64,000 bases of DNA from Lyngbya sp. PCC 8106 (GTDB lineage Bacteria > Cyanobacteriota > Cyanobacteriia > Cyanobacteriales > Microcoleaceae). The translations under genes and the position numbers were made by a program. The stretch's first letter is position 1, and every line of letters starts with the position of its first letter. The stretch is from positions 62,001 through 126,000 of the forward strand of contig NZ_AAVU01000014.1 in NCBI RefSeq assembly GCF_000169095.1, in the 5' to 3' direction. Under the pieces are notes generated by a model. It was given only the letters and a program-made list of their open reading frames with translations, had not been told where the DNA came from and did not search any database. Positions 35,390 through 45,162 of the stretch are shown in pieces.

Positions 35390-38300
35390 ATGATAATCAT
35401 CACAGGATATGAAATTCAATCAAAACTCTATGAGAGTAATTTTTCGTTAATCTACCGAGGACGAAGACAGGTTGATGACTGTCCAATTATCATTAAATGT
35501 TTAAAACAGGAGTATCCTTCACCCGAGATGATTGCCCGTTTTCGACTCGAATATCAGATTACTCACAATCTCAATTTGCCAGGAACAATTCAAGCTTACA
35601 GTCTAGAAAATAACGCTCATAGCTTGGCAATGATTTTAGAAGATTTTGGGGCTATATCACTCGCTCAATTCATTCATAGTTCTGAGTTTACTTTTAGTCT
35701 AGACAAGAATCTAGTTATTGCCATTGAAATTATCAATATTCTCGATCAAATTCATCAAAAGGGAATTATTCACAAAGATATTAATCCCAGTAATATTATT
35801 TTAAATCCTCAAACCGAACAACTTAAAATTATCGATTTTGGGATGGCTACAATTTTATCCCGTGAAAATTCAGTTATCAGTAGCCCCCATACTTTAGAAG
35901 GAACTTTAGCCTATATTTCTCCTGAACAAACTGGGCGCATGAACCGCAGCTTAGACTATCGCAGTGATTTTTATTCTCTGGGTGTTACTCTTTATGAACT
36001 ATTTACTCAGCAACGACCTTTTGATGCAACTGATCCTTTAGAATTAATTCATTGTCATCTCGCGAAACAACCCATTTCACCTCAAGAAATTAATCCCAAA
36101 ATACCGCCAACTTTAGCCAAAATTATTCTCAAATTGATGGCAAAAATGGCAGAAGATCGTTATCAAAGTGCCGCCGGAATTAGAGCGGATTTAGTTGAAT
36201 GTCTCCATCAACTGCAAACTCAAAATATTATTATAGCATTTCCCATCGCTCAACACGATATTTCAACTCAGCTACAAACTCCACAAAAACTGTATGGGAG
36301 AGAAGCAGAAATAGAAATATTATTAGCAGCATTTGAGCGAGTCAGCACCAATCATCACGCAGAGTTAATGCTGGTTTGTGGCTATTCAGGAGTCGGAAAA
36401 TCAGCTTTAGTTAGAGAAGTTTATAAACCTATTACCCAAAAACGAGGATATTTTATCAGTGGAAAATTTGACCAATATCAACATAATATTCCTTATTTTG
36501 CAATTGTGAGTGGTTTTTCAAGTTTAATTCAGCAACTCTTATCCGAACCTGAAGAACAGCTTAAAAAGTGGCGATCAAAGCTACTCAATGCTTTAGGAAA
36601 AAATGGAAAATTGATCATAGATTTTATTCCCGAACTGGAATTAGTGATTGGAAAACAACCCGAACTTCCTGAACTGACAACAGCAGAATCTCAAAATCGT
36701 TTTAATTTAGTCTTTGAGCAATTTGTCCAAGTCTTTGCTCAACCTGAACATCCATTAGTCCTATTCTTAGATGATTTACAATGGGCAGATATAGCAAGTT
36801 TAAAATTGATGAACTTGTTGATGAGTACCTCTTTAAAAAAATCACTTTTATTGATTGGAGCTTATCGAGATAATGAAATCCATGCTACTCATTTTTTGCT
36901 GACAACAATTAATGAAATCAAACAAAATGGAACTAGAGTAGAGCAGATTAAATTACAAGATTTACAGTTGAGTTCTATTATTGATTTAGTTGCTAAAATT
37001 TTAAACTGCAAGACAAATCAGGCTCTACCCTTAGCTCAACTTGTTCTCAAAAAAACAAGTGGCAATCCCTTTTTTATCACAATATTTATTAACACTCTAA
37101 AAGAAAACAACTTATTAAAGTTTGACTTTGAAAAACGACATTGGCACTGGAAACTAGAGGAAATTATAGTCACAGGAATCACAAATAATGTGATCGAACT
37201 TCTAACCAAAAAACTTAAAAAACTCGCACCTAATACCCAAAAAGCGCTTAAAATCGCCGCTTGTGTTGGCAATTTATTTGAACTACAAACTTTGACATAT
37301 ATTCTTGATTATTCAGTCTATAAAGTCGTTCAAGAATTACAAGAAGCGATTTTAGCTGGATTAATTATTCCAGTCGGTACTAATTATAAGTTAGTTGCTT
37401 TAGAAGTCGAAGACAAAGTTACAGTAGAGTACAAATTTATTCACGATCAGATTCAACAGGCGGCTTATTCTCTACTCAAAAACTTAGAAAAAAAGCAGAT
37501 TCACTATCAGATTGGTAAGCTTTTTAAAAGCCAAATATTCCAAGCCAAAGAACAGTTATTTGATATTGTTAATCAATTAAACTTAGGGCAAGAATTAATT
37601 ACTGAGCAGAATGAAAAAGATGAATTAGCAAAGCTTAATTTTTTAGCGAGCCAAAAAGCCAAAGCTTCTATCGCTTATGAAAATTCATTTGAATACATAC
37701 AAACGAGTTTAAATTTGTTGAGTCATAAAAGCTGGGAATATGAATATAGCTTAACATTAGGAATATATCAGCTCGCGACAGAAACCGCTTATCTTACAGG
37801 TGATTTTGAACAAATGGAAATATTTGCTCAAACTGTTTTAATCCAAGCCAAAACTTTGCTAGATCAAGTTAAGATCTATGAAATAAAAATACAAGCTTAT
37901 GCTTCTCAAATGCAGTTTTCAAGAGCGATAGATACAGCTCTAGAAGTTCTGAAAATATTGAATATTAGTTTTACTACAACCCCTACAAAAGTAGAAATTC
38001 AACAAGCATTTCAAGCAACCGCAGCTCGATTAAGTTTACGCTCAGTTGAAAGTTTAATTGATTTACCTCCCATGACTGATCCTCTTGCTCAAACTGCAAT
38101 GAAACTGTTAGCAAGTATCAATGGAGTCGCCTATCAAGCTGCACCTGAGCTTTTTTCTCTGATTATCCTTAAACTTGTTGATTTATCAATAGAATATGGC
38201 AATTCAGAGATATCAGCATTAGCTTATGGCTTATATGCTATTCTTCTCGGTGCTATCGTTCAAGACATCGAAACCAGCTATAAATTTGGTCAATTGGCGA

Positions 38301-41300
38301 TTAATCTCCTAAAAAAACAGGATAATCAATTAGTTGAATGTAAAGTCTTATTTGTAACTAATACAAGTGTTTTTTGGAGAAAAACACATCTTAGAGAAAC
38401 GATTAAACCCCTAGAAACAGCCTATCAAATCGGAATTAATAACGGGGAAATAGAATTTGCTGGATACAGTGCTTTGCATCATTGTGATCATTGTTTCTTT
38501 ACCGGAATGAATTTACTAGAGCTAGAAAGCAAGCTCTCAGATTATAGACAGAAACTTACTCAACTAAAAGATTACACAAATGAAGACTTATTACGGGTTT
38601 ATCATCAAACAGTGCTACATTTAATCAATCAAGTTGATCACCCTGGAATTTTAGTAGGTGAAGTCTATAACGAAGAACAAAAGTTGCCTATTCTTGAACA
38701 AGAAAATAACCAGAAAGGATTATTTTATGTATACTTCAATAAATTCTTTTTAAACTTTTTATTTGGTGAATATCATCAAGCTCTGATCAATGCAAATCAG
38801 ATCGAAAATCATCTAAAAGGTGGACAAGCGAATGCTGTTTTGCCCTTATACATTTTTTATGATTCACTTTGTCGTTTGAGTCTATATAATCAAGCAACTA
38901 CAACTGAAAAGATTCAGCTTTTAAAAAAAGTTCATGTTAATCAACAACAGATGAAACGATGGGCGCATTATGCTCCGATGAATTATCAACATAAATTCAT
39001 CTTAGTTGAGGCTGAAAAATCTCGGGTTTTAGATGAAATAAATGCCGCAGATTTTTATGATCAAGCTATTGCTTTAGCTGAAGAACAAGGATATCTTCAA
39101 GAATCAGCAATCGCTTATGAACGGGCTGCTCAATATTATTTATCAAAAGGTAAACGAGTGATTGCTAAAGCTTATTTACAAGAAGCTCGTTATGCTTATT
39201 TACGTTGGGGAGCAACTGCAAAAGTACAAAATTTAGAACAGCATTTTTCTCAACTTTTACAATCAAATCGTCAACCCATTGATCAAATCAGTAATACCCA
39301 CTCTAGCAGTTACAAGTCAGTAACTTTAGATCAGGTTACTTTAATGAAAGCATCGGAAGTAATCGCAAGTGAATTAGTTTTAGATCGGTTACTTTCTACT
39401 TTACTCAATATTGCCGTAGAAAATGCAGGCGCTCAAACTGGATGCTTAATTCTTCACAACAACGGACAATTTAAAATAGTAGCAACAACAATAGCAGATC
39501 AACAGGTAATCACGATAGAGCAGCCTATTTTACTCGCAGAAAGTCATGATATTTGTCAGGCAATGATTCACTATGTTGCTCGAACTCAAAAAAGCTTAGT
39601 TGAAAATAATGCTAGCTCTGAAGGGCAATTTGTTCACGATGTTTATATTCAACAAAAACATCCTAAATCTATTTTATGTACTCCGCTCATTCATCAAGGA
39701 AAACTGATTGGGTTGTTGTACTTAGAAAATAACTTAATCTGTGATGCCTTTCAAGCTGAACGAGTCGAACTCCTCAATTTACTCTCAACTCAAATGGCAA
39801 TTGCTATCGAAAATTCTCGTTTAGTTCAACATCAAGAAGAACTCAACAACTCACTCCAACAAGAACGACAGCAAATTACTCGAATTTTAGAACGAATTAC
39901 CGATGGATTTATTGGCATTGATCGACAATGGAAAATTGTCTATATCAACCAGAAAGCTGAACAAATACTCGAAAAAAAATCTCAACAAATAAAAGGAAAA
40001 ACTCTTTGGGAGGCTTGTTCAGAAACAATGACTCTTTTACATGAACAGCAATATAGAGAAGCACAAGAAACGGGTCAATCAGTTTGTTTTGAAGCCTTTT
40101 ATTCCTCAAGTAATTATTGGTTAGAAATTACTGTTTATCCCGATCAAGAGGGATTATCAATTTTCTTTAGAGATATTACTGGACGCAAACAAATGGAAGA
40201 AAAGTTAATTTCTGATGCTCAACACGATGCTTTAACCGGATTACCCAATCGCCTATTACTGAGTGAACACTTACAACAAATGATTCAGCGAACTCAGGAA
40301 GAACAAAACTATCGCTATGCTGTTCTTTTTTTAGATATTGATCGCTTTAAAGTGATTAATGAGAGTTTAGGTCATTTAGTTGGAGATCAACTTCTGATTG
40401 CTATAGCACAACGACTCAAAGGATGTATCACTCAACAAGATATCATTGCTCGTTTAGGAGGAGATGAGTTTATTATTCTACTCGATAATCCTGAGGATGA
40501 AGTTCGTACAGCCGCTCGCATTCAGATGGCATTAAATGCACCCTTTAACTTGAATGGTTATAAAGTTTTTAATACTGTTAGTATTGGTATTGTTTCCAGT
40601 AACACAACTTATACTCGCCCAGAAGAACTCTTACAATCGGCTGATATTGCCATGTACCAAGCCAAAGCAGAAGGAAGGGCGCGTTATGTTATTTTTGACA
40701 CGACAATGCAAGAACGAGCAACTTCTTTATTGCAACTAGAAACGGATTTACGTCTAGCTATTGAAGTTGAACAACTCTGTGTTTATTATCAACCTATTGT
40801 TGCTCTAAAAACTGGAAAGTTAGCAGGATTTGAAGCCTTAGTCCGATGGTTACATCCTAAAAAGGGAATAATCTCACCGATAAAGTTTATTCCCCTTGCT
40901 GAAGAAACGGGGTTAATTATTCCGATAGGTCAATGGGTATTACAGCAAGCTTGTTATCAGTTAAAAGTTTGGCAAGAGCAATTTCCACAACTCGAAAAAT
41001 TGACCATGAGTGTGAACCTTTCAGTTAAACAGTTCTCTCAGGTAGATTTGATTCCTCGAATTGATCAAATACTCAGTGATTTAGACTTACCCGGACATGA
41101 TTTAAAGCTGGAAATTACAGAAAGTGCCTTGATGAATAATTTTGAAAGAACCCGAGAGTTATTATTACAATTGAAATCGCGTCAAATTCAACTTTGTATT
41201 GATGATTTTGGGACTGGCTATTCTTCCTTAAGTTATTTACATCAATTTCCTGTAGATATCCTGAAAATTGATCGGTCTTTTGTGCGCCGTCTTGAGGGAT

Positions 41301-41506
41301 CTAATAAAAATGATGAAATTGTCCGAACGATTATTGCTTTAAGTCATAATATGTCGATAGCGGCGATCGCTGAAGGAATTGAAACCTCCCAACAACTGGC
41401 TCAACTGAGAAATTATCGCTGTGAATATGGTCAAGGATACTTTTTTGATCGACCCTTAGATGCACTCGCGGCGACTGATTTCATTGCTCAGATGCGTCAA
41501 TGGTAG
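35390..41506 (+). CDS. Ser/Thr kinase-like, ATPase, GAF, PAS, GGDEF, EAL fusion protein
   Basis: The 2038-residue protein has a protein kinase domain (about 1-270; HKDINPSNIIL and IIDFGMA are the catalytic and DFG loops). An AAA-type ATPase follows (Walker A CGYSGVGKSALV near 330, Walker B LVLFLDDLQWAD), then a long helical region to about 1300. After that come GAF (about 1310-1480), PAS (about 1490-1600), GGDEF (about 1605-1775, loop GGDEF near 1690) and EAL (about 1790-2038). The EAL motifs FEALVRW, ITESAL, IDDFGTGYSS, KIDRSFV and IAEGIET are present, so the hydrolase should be active. No RxxD site precedes GGDEF (it reads TQQD). Kinase-AAA-GAF proteins usually end in a histidine kinase; this output differs. 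Confidence 0.93.
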   Translation: MIIITGYEIQSKLYESNFSLIYRGRRQVDDCPIIIKCLKQEYPSPEMIARFRLEYQITHNLNLPGTIQAYSLENNAHSLAMILEDFGAISLAQFIHSSEFTFSLDKNLVIAIEIINILDQIHQKGIIHKDINPSNIILNPQTEQLKIIDFGMATILSRENSVISSPHTLEGTLAYISPEQTGRMNRSLDYRSDFYSLGVTLYELFTQQRPFDATDPLELIHCHLAKQPISPQEINPKIPPTLAKIILKLMAKMAEDRYQSAAGIRADLVECLHQLQTQNIIIAFPIAQHDISTQLQTPQKLYGREAEIEILLAAFERVSTNHHAELMLVCGYSGVGKSALVREVYKPITQKRGYFISGKFDQYQHNIPYFAIVSGFSSLIQQLLSEPEEQLKKWRSKLLNALGKNGKLIIDFIPELELVIGKQPELPELTTAESQNRFNLVFEQFVQVFAQPEHPLVLFLDDLQWADIASLKLMNLLMSTSLKKSLLLIGAYRDNEIHATHFLLTTINEIKQNGTRVEQIKLQDLQLSSIIDLVAKILNCKTNQALPLAQLVLKKTSGNPFFITIFINTLKENNLLKFDFEKRHWHWKLEEIIVTGITNNVIELLTKKLKKLAPNTQKALKIAACVGNLFELQTLTYILDYSVYKVVQELQEAILAGLIIPVGTNYKLVALEVEDKVTVEYKFIHDQIQQAAYSLLKNLEKKQIHYQIGKLFKSQIFQAKEQLFDIVNQLNLGQELITEQNEKDELAKLNFLASQKAKASIAYENSFEYIQTSLNLLSHKSWEYEYSLTLGIYQLATETAYLTGDFEQMEIFAQTVLIQAKTLLDQVKIYEIKIQAYASQMQFSRAIDTALEVLKILNISFTTTPTKVEIQQAFQATAARLSLRSVESLIDLPPMTDPLAQTAMKLLASINGVAYQAAPELFSLIILKLVDLSIEYGNSEISALAYGLYAILLGAIVQDIETSYKFGQLAINLLKKQDNQLVECKVLFVTNTSVFWRKTHLRETIKPLETAYQIGINNGEIEFAGYSALHHCDHCFFTGMNLLELESKLSDYRQKLTQLKDYTNEDLLRVYHQTVLHLINQVDHPGILVGEVYNEEQKLPILEQENNQKGLFYVYFNKFFLNFLFGEYHQALINANQIENHLKGGQANAVLPLYIFYDSLCRLSLYNQATTTEKIQLLKKVHVNQQQMKRWAHYAPMNYQHKFILVEAEKSRVLDEINAADFYDQAIALAEEQGYLQESAIAYERAAQYYLSKGKRVIAKAYLQEARYAYLRWGATAKVQNLEQHFSQLLQSNRQPIDQISNTHSSSYKSVTLDQVTLMKASEVIASELVLDRLLSTLLNIAVENAGAQTGCLILHNNGQFKIVATTIADQQVITIEQPILLAESHDICQAMIHYVARTQKSLVENNASSEGQFVHDVYIQQKHPKSILCTPLIHQGKLIGLLYLENNLICDAFQAERVELLNLLSTQMAIAIENSRLVQHQEELNNSLQQERQQITRILERITDGFIGIDRQWKIVYINQKAEQILEKKSQQIKGKTLWEACSETMTLLHEQQYREAQETGQSVCFEAFYSSSNYWLEITVYPDQEGLSIFFRDITGRKQMEEKLISDAQHDALTGLPNRLLLSEHLQQMIQRTQEEQNYRYAVLFLDIDRFKVINESLGHLVGDQLLIAIAQRLKGCITQQDIIARLGGDEFIILLDNPEDEVRTAARIQMALNAPFNLNGYKVFNTVSIGIVSSNTTYTRPEELLQSADIAMYQAKAEGRARYVIFDTTMQERATSLLQLETDLRLAIEVEQLCVYYQPIVALKTGKLAGFEALVRWLHPKKGIISPIKFIPLAEETGLIIPIGQWVLQQACYQLKVWQEQFPQLEKLTMSVNLSVKQFSQVDLIPRIDQILSDLDLPGHDLKLEITESALMNNFERTRELLLQLKSRQIQLCIDDFGTGYSSLSYLHQFPVDILKIDRSFVRRLEGSNKNDEIVRTIIALSHNMSIAAIAEGIETSQQLAQLRNYRCEYGQGYFFDRPLDALAATDFIAQMRQW

Positions 41507-42282
41507 CTTGAAGCGTTTGAAACTTCTTCCGATTTGATCATGCCATCTTCAAGCTCAAGAATGCGATCAGCAACATCGACAATACGAGGGTCATGCGTCA
41601 CCATCAACACTGTTGCGCCTTCTCCTTTCGCTAATCCTTTCAGCAAATCAATCACCGCTCGACCACTACTGGAGTCTAATGCAGCCGTGGGTTCATCAGC
41701 CATAATCAGAGGAGGATGGCCCGCCAAAGCCCGAGCGATCGCCACCCGTTGTTTTTGTCCACCGGACAAGTCACGCGGAAGATGCTTACCCTTTTCGCCC
41801 AAACCCACCTGTTCGAGGAGATAGACAGCTTCCTCCCTTGCTTTGCTGCCCTTAATGCCCTTAATATTCAAAGCAACTTCAATATTTTCAATGGCATTCA
41901 ACGCCGGAAACAGGTTAAACCCCTGAAAAATAAACCCAATATTCCGAAGTCGGAAATTGGCCAACTGAGAACGAGACATTTTGGTGATATCCTCCCCTCT
42001 GAGGAATACCTGTCCACCCGTTGGCGTGAGGAGTCCAGCCAGAATAGAAAGTAACGTTGTCTTCCCTGAACCACTAGGCCCCATCAACAGTTGAATATCA
42101 CTCTGTTGCACCTGCAAGTCTATCCCTTTGAGAACCTTAAAGCTTTGACGCCCAGATTGATAGGTCATTTCCACTCCCAAGCCCTCAATTGCAATCGGCT
42201 TTACTGGGGCATGAACTGAACCATCCACTGCCTGAGTGGGGGTTTTCTTGAGGTTAGCCCAGTTCATTTTTGAACCTATCAT
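41497..42282 (-). CDS. devA: DevA-type ABC exporter ATP-binding protein
   Basis: The 261-residue ATPase has Walker A (GPSGSGKT), the signature LSGGQKQR and Walker B (LIMADEPTAALD), and belongs to the LolD/MacB-like group. DevA powers the DevBCA exporter, which in heterocystous cyanobacteria sends glycolipids out through TolC; filamentous strains without heterocysts carry it too. The frame runs to 42369, but the ATG at 42282 has GAGG about 11 bases ahead and is preferred. The gene ends 10 bases inside the end of the GGDEF-EAL gene. devC lies upstream, separated by 629 bases. Confidence 0.88.
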   Translation of the reverse strand: MIGSKMNWANLKKTPTQAVDGSVHAPVKPIAIEGLGVEMTYQSGRQSFKVLKGIDLQVQQSDIQLLMGPSGSGKTTLLSILAGLLTPTGGQVFLRGEDITKMSRSQLANFRLRNIGFIFQGFNLFPALNAIENIEVALNIKGIKGSKAREEAVYLLEQVGLGEKGKHLPRDLSGGQKQRVAIARALAGHPPLIMADEPTAALDSSSGRAVIDLLKGLAKGEGATVLMVTHDPRIVDVADRILELEDGMIKSEEVSNASSYH

Positions 42283-42911
42283 ATTTTTATTGTCCTCTGA
42301 TGGGGGCATAAAATTGCAAGCCAGACTAAGACTTCTCGCGATAATTGACAAGCATATTATCACTTCCAATTCTAGTTTGATTTTGTATGGCTTGGGAATC
42401 AGCCTCGTGAGTACCGAAGAACAATTTGAGGCTTGAGAGGGAAATACTCACTTATAGCGAATCGCGAATAGGGAACAGGGAACAGGGAACAGGGAACAGG
42501 GAACAGGGAACAGGGAACAGGGAACAGGGAACAGGGAACAGGGAACAGCGCTTGCCTTGCGGCCCTGCGGTTTCCGGCGAGACTTAGTTTGCAATCTTAG
42601 GGAACAGTATACTAGGTCGGGGTTTTAGGATTTAGAAATGACAATAATGTATTCGCATAGCACTATACAAGAAAGACTGGGGAAATCACTTCGCGATCGC
42701 ACGACTCCCAAGGAATCAGCAACGAAATCGCCTGTGAATTTAGGGGTTTAGCCATTCTTGATTGCTGGAATTTGTCAACACCCTAGCACACACCTTTCGA
42801 TCATTCGTAAAAAATAGCCTGAGAACCTGGGATCAAACTTCTGACTTTTTCTAATCTACAATCGAAATTCAAAAATGCCCAACGTCCTCAAATTCCGTCG
42901 GGTTGAATAAC
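42283..42911. other. Spacer between devC and devA
   Basis: An unusually long spacer for this exporter pair. It holds the 77-base heptamer array (42471-42547) followed by a GC-rich patch (to about 42590) and AT-rich sequence with no gene. The devA promoter may lie here. Confidence 0.6.
42471..42547. repeat. Eleven perfect copies of GGGAACA
   Basis: Perfect heptanucleotide array without a single change across 77 bases, in the spacer between devC and devA. Such arrays change length easily by slippage. Confidence 0.95.
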
Positions 42912-44159
42912 CTACGCTTTAAAAACGATCGCGGGATCGACTTGAGTGACCTTCTGAATCGCAAAGATAGCCGATCCCGCACACATGATCACCGTTAACC
43001 CAAACACCATCACAGCAGAAGTCGGTGTAATCAAAATTAAAATTCCTTGAGTCGCCGAAGCCCAATTCGTGACCCCCATACACAACGCCATCCCCGGAAT
43101 ATAGCCGAGTAATGCCATCCAGAGAGATTGTTCTAAAATCACACTATAAATTACTTTATCGGGCGCTCCCATCGCTTTGAGGGTGCCAAACTCCTTTAAG
43201 TGATCAGAGACGGACGCATAGAGAATTTGAGCGACCACGATCATCCCTACCAAAATTCCCACGCCAGCACCCAAACTAAGAATAAATCCAATTCCGGTGC
43301 GTTGCTTCCAATAAGATTGAGTTCGCTCAGACATTTCTTCACGAGTATAGGTCTTAACGTTGGGTAAAGTTTCCTCTAGGCGTTGTCTGAGTTCATCGAG
43401 ATCTTGACCCGGTGCTACTTCAATCAACACAAATGAGATCGGATCAGTTAGGGTTAACTGTTTAGGCGCTGAAGAAATCACCTGCTTCTCTGCGGGGTTC
43501 GTATCATCGAAGATATTGACACATTTCAAGTCACCGTCTTCTAACTTACAACGGGTACTCGTTTCTAAACGCGCATTCACGTAGGCGTTAGCATTTTTTA
43601 AGGAAGTAAAAATTAATTTATTATTAATAATCGGTTGAGTGTTTTCAACCACGCCGACTAAACGCGCCTCCAAACCCCCCAAAGTGGAAACATCTCCCAG
43701 TTCAGTCACGCCCAATGACTCTAAATTCGTTTCATCTATGATCACACCATAGGGTTCTTTGAGACTGCTAATTTCTCCTTGAATGACATTCCAAGGCGCG
43801 AAAAGTGTTCCCTCTGGTGTGGAACCCACGACTGTTACCGCATGAATTTGACCCGATGGATCTCGCCAACGCGCACTGCGAAAAATTAGGGCTTCTGCTC
43901 GTTGGACTCCCTTGACTTCACGGGCTTGCACCATATACTCTAAAGGCAAAGGCATGGTCAACTCCATGTGGATCATATCCGCAGAAGCAACCCAAAGTTC
44001 GGCGTTTGAGTTGTCAATTAGTAGAGAAGAAGACTTGACAAACCCATTGAGAATACCGTTTTGAATCGTTACGAGGCTGACAGCGAACATAATACCAGCC
44101 TGCGCTGCAATAAAACGGGGAAGATCTTCAAACAGGTTTTTGCGGGCGATAGAAGCCAT
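42912..44159 (-). CDS. devC: DevC-type ABC exporter permease
   Basis: The 415-residue FtsX/MacB-like permease has one N-terminal membrane helix (FIAAQAGIMFAVSLVTI), a large extracytoplasmic domain (about 45-285) and three C-terminal helices (IGFILSLGAGVGILVGMIVV, a second around WMALLGYIPGMALCM, a third near VMVFGLTVIMCAGSAIF). The motif LKEFGTLKAMGAP is the usual coupling region with the ATPase. It works with DevA just downstream. The DevB adaptor that normally precedes devC is missing: the next gene upstream is a small secreted SH3-like protein. Confidence 0.9.
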   Translation of the reverse strand: MASIARKNLFEDLPRFIAAQAGIMFAVSLVTIQNGILNGFVKSSSLLIDNSNAELWVASADMIHMELTMPLPLEYMVQAREVKGVQRAEALIFRSARWRDPSGQIHAVTVVGSTPEGTLFAPWNVIQGEISSLKEPYGVIIDETNLESLGVTELGDVSTLGGLEARLVGVVENTQPIINNKLIFTSLKNANAYVNARLETSTRCKLEDGDLKCVNIFDDTNPAEKQVISSAPKQLTLTDPISFVLIEVAPGQDLDELRQRLEETLPNVKTYTREEMSERTQSYWKQRTGIGFILSLGAGVGILVGMIVVAQILYASVSDHLKEFGTLKAMGAPDKVIYSVILEQSLWMALLGYIPGMALCMGVTNWASATQGILILITPTSAVMVFGLTVIMCAGSAIFAIQKVTQVDPAIVFKA

Positions 44160-44371
44160 AACGACTCAATTGTTATGTAATTCAGACTTTAGATGCTAGC
44201 ATACCCTAGATCTTTATTCGGATTCAGTTCAGAGTAGACATTGACCCCGAAACAAAAAAAATTGATTTTATAGGTAAACTTCGTAAAGAATCTTTAATAT
44301 AGACGCGCCGGATTTATTCAGGTGATTTTGAAGATAGATGTCTAGTGTTCAGTCTCAAAAGCCAAACATTT

Positions 44372-44405
44372 AAACAACAAAAACCCCTCTTTTCGCCAGA
44401 GAGGG
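44372..44405 (-). terminator. Intrinsic terminator after the SH3-like gene
   Basis: On the minus strand CCCTCT (44405-44400) pairs with AGAGGG (44390-44385) around CTGGCGAAA and is followed by GTTTTTGTTGTTT. It lies 24 bases after the stop of the small secreted protein gene. Confidence 0.75.
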
Positions 44406-44428
44406 AGAGAGAAGATATTAAAATAAAG

Positions 44429-44725
44429 TTACTCGAAATATAGAAAGTCCGCACGAACCCAACCTTCAGTATTAGATTGATAAAATCGAATATAATACCA
44501 AATATATCCATCTCCTCCGTTAGCATAATTCAACACCTCTACCCAATCTCCCTGTACGCCATAATGAGGAGTGTTAGCTTTAGTCGTTGGTGCAGTCCGA
44601 ACGTTAATTTGAGCGCCAGGATCACTTGCCGTTAAACGAGCAGAAGCAGCTAATCCAGGTAATGCAGTCGCTGCACACAAGCTAACAGCAGCAGTGAGAG
44701 TCAACACAATTTGCTTTAATTTCAT
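44429..44725 (-). CDS. Small secreted SH3-like protein
   Basis: The 98-residue protein has a signal peptide (KQIVLTLTAAVSLCAATALPGLAA, cleavage near ALPGLAA) followed by one bacterial SH3-type domain: ASDPGAQINVRTAPTTKANT, GVQGDWVEVL and GWVRADFLYFE are the family pattern. Such domains bind peptidoglycan or other wall components. It is a single-domain protein outside the membrane, upstream of devC on the same strand but ended by its own terminator. Probably envelope-associated; its partner is not known. Confidence 0.85.
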   Translation of the reverse strand: MKLKQIVLTLTAAVSLCAATALPGLAASARLTASDPGAQINVRTAPTTKANTPHYGVQGDWVEVLNYANGGDGYIWYYIRFYQSNTEGWVRADFLYFE

Positions 44726-45162
44726 CGGTTTTTCCTAATGTTAAATTAATTATTTTGGCTCAAGTCATTTTTTTAAATTTTGGAAGCAATTAAGATATTT
44801 TGTTGCTCTTGATCTTTATTTACTTCCTTAACTTTATTATTACCTCTAGAAATAGTAACGTCATCAGTAGTTATTCGGAAAAATACAAAAATATTTATTT
44901 GATCAAGTTCAGTATTTACACTGAGGTCAAATCGAATAAAAGTTTGCTAAACCTCAGCCCAATATCAAAGTCCAAATCAAAGTCCAACTTTGTACAATAG
45001 GACTCATGACATCTCAACACCCGTAACCGAGAGGCGATCGCAGTGGAAACCCCATATCCTTCAACTCCCCAGTCCGTTAAGCTATTGTGTAGTCAATGAT
45101 CTATCCCTACTCCGGTTGGCTGATAGAATAAATAAAATTTATAGGTTGAGTTTTAAGTCTCT
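44726..45162. other. Intergenic region, AT-rich
   Basis: A divergent spacer for the SH3-like and peptide-transporter genes. A low-complexity reading frame near 44800-45000 (many Lys, Ser, Ile) has no family features and I do not accept it. One HIP1 site lies near 45033. Confidence 0.5.

Noticed and set aside
44800..45000. 66-codon frame on the plus strand
   Set aside because: Low-complexity Lys/Ser/Ile sequence typical of AT-rich DNA, with no start signal or family match.
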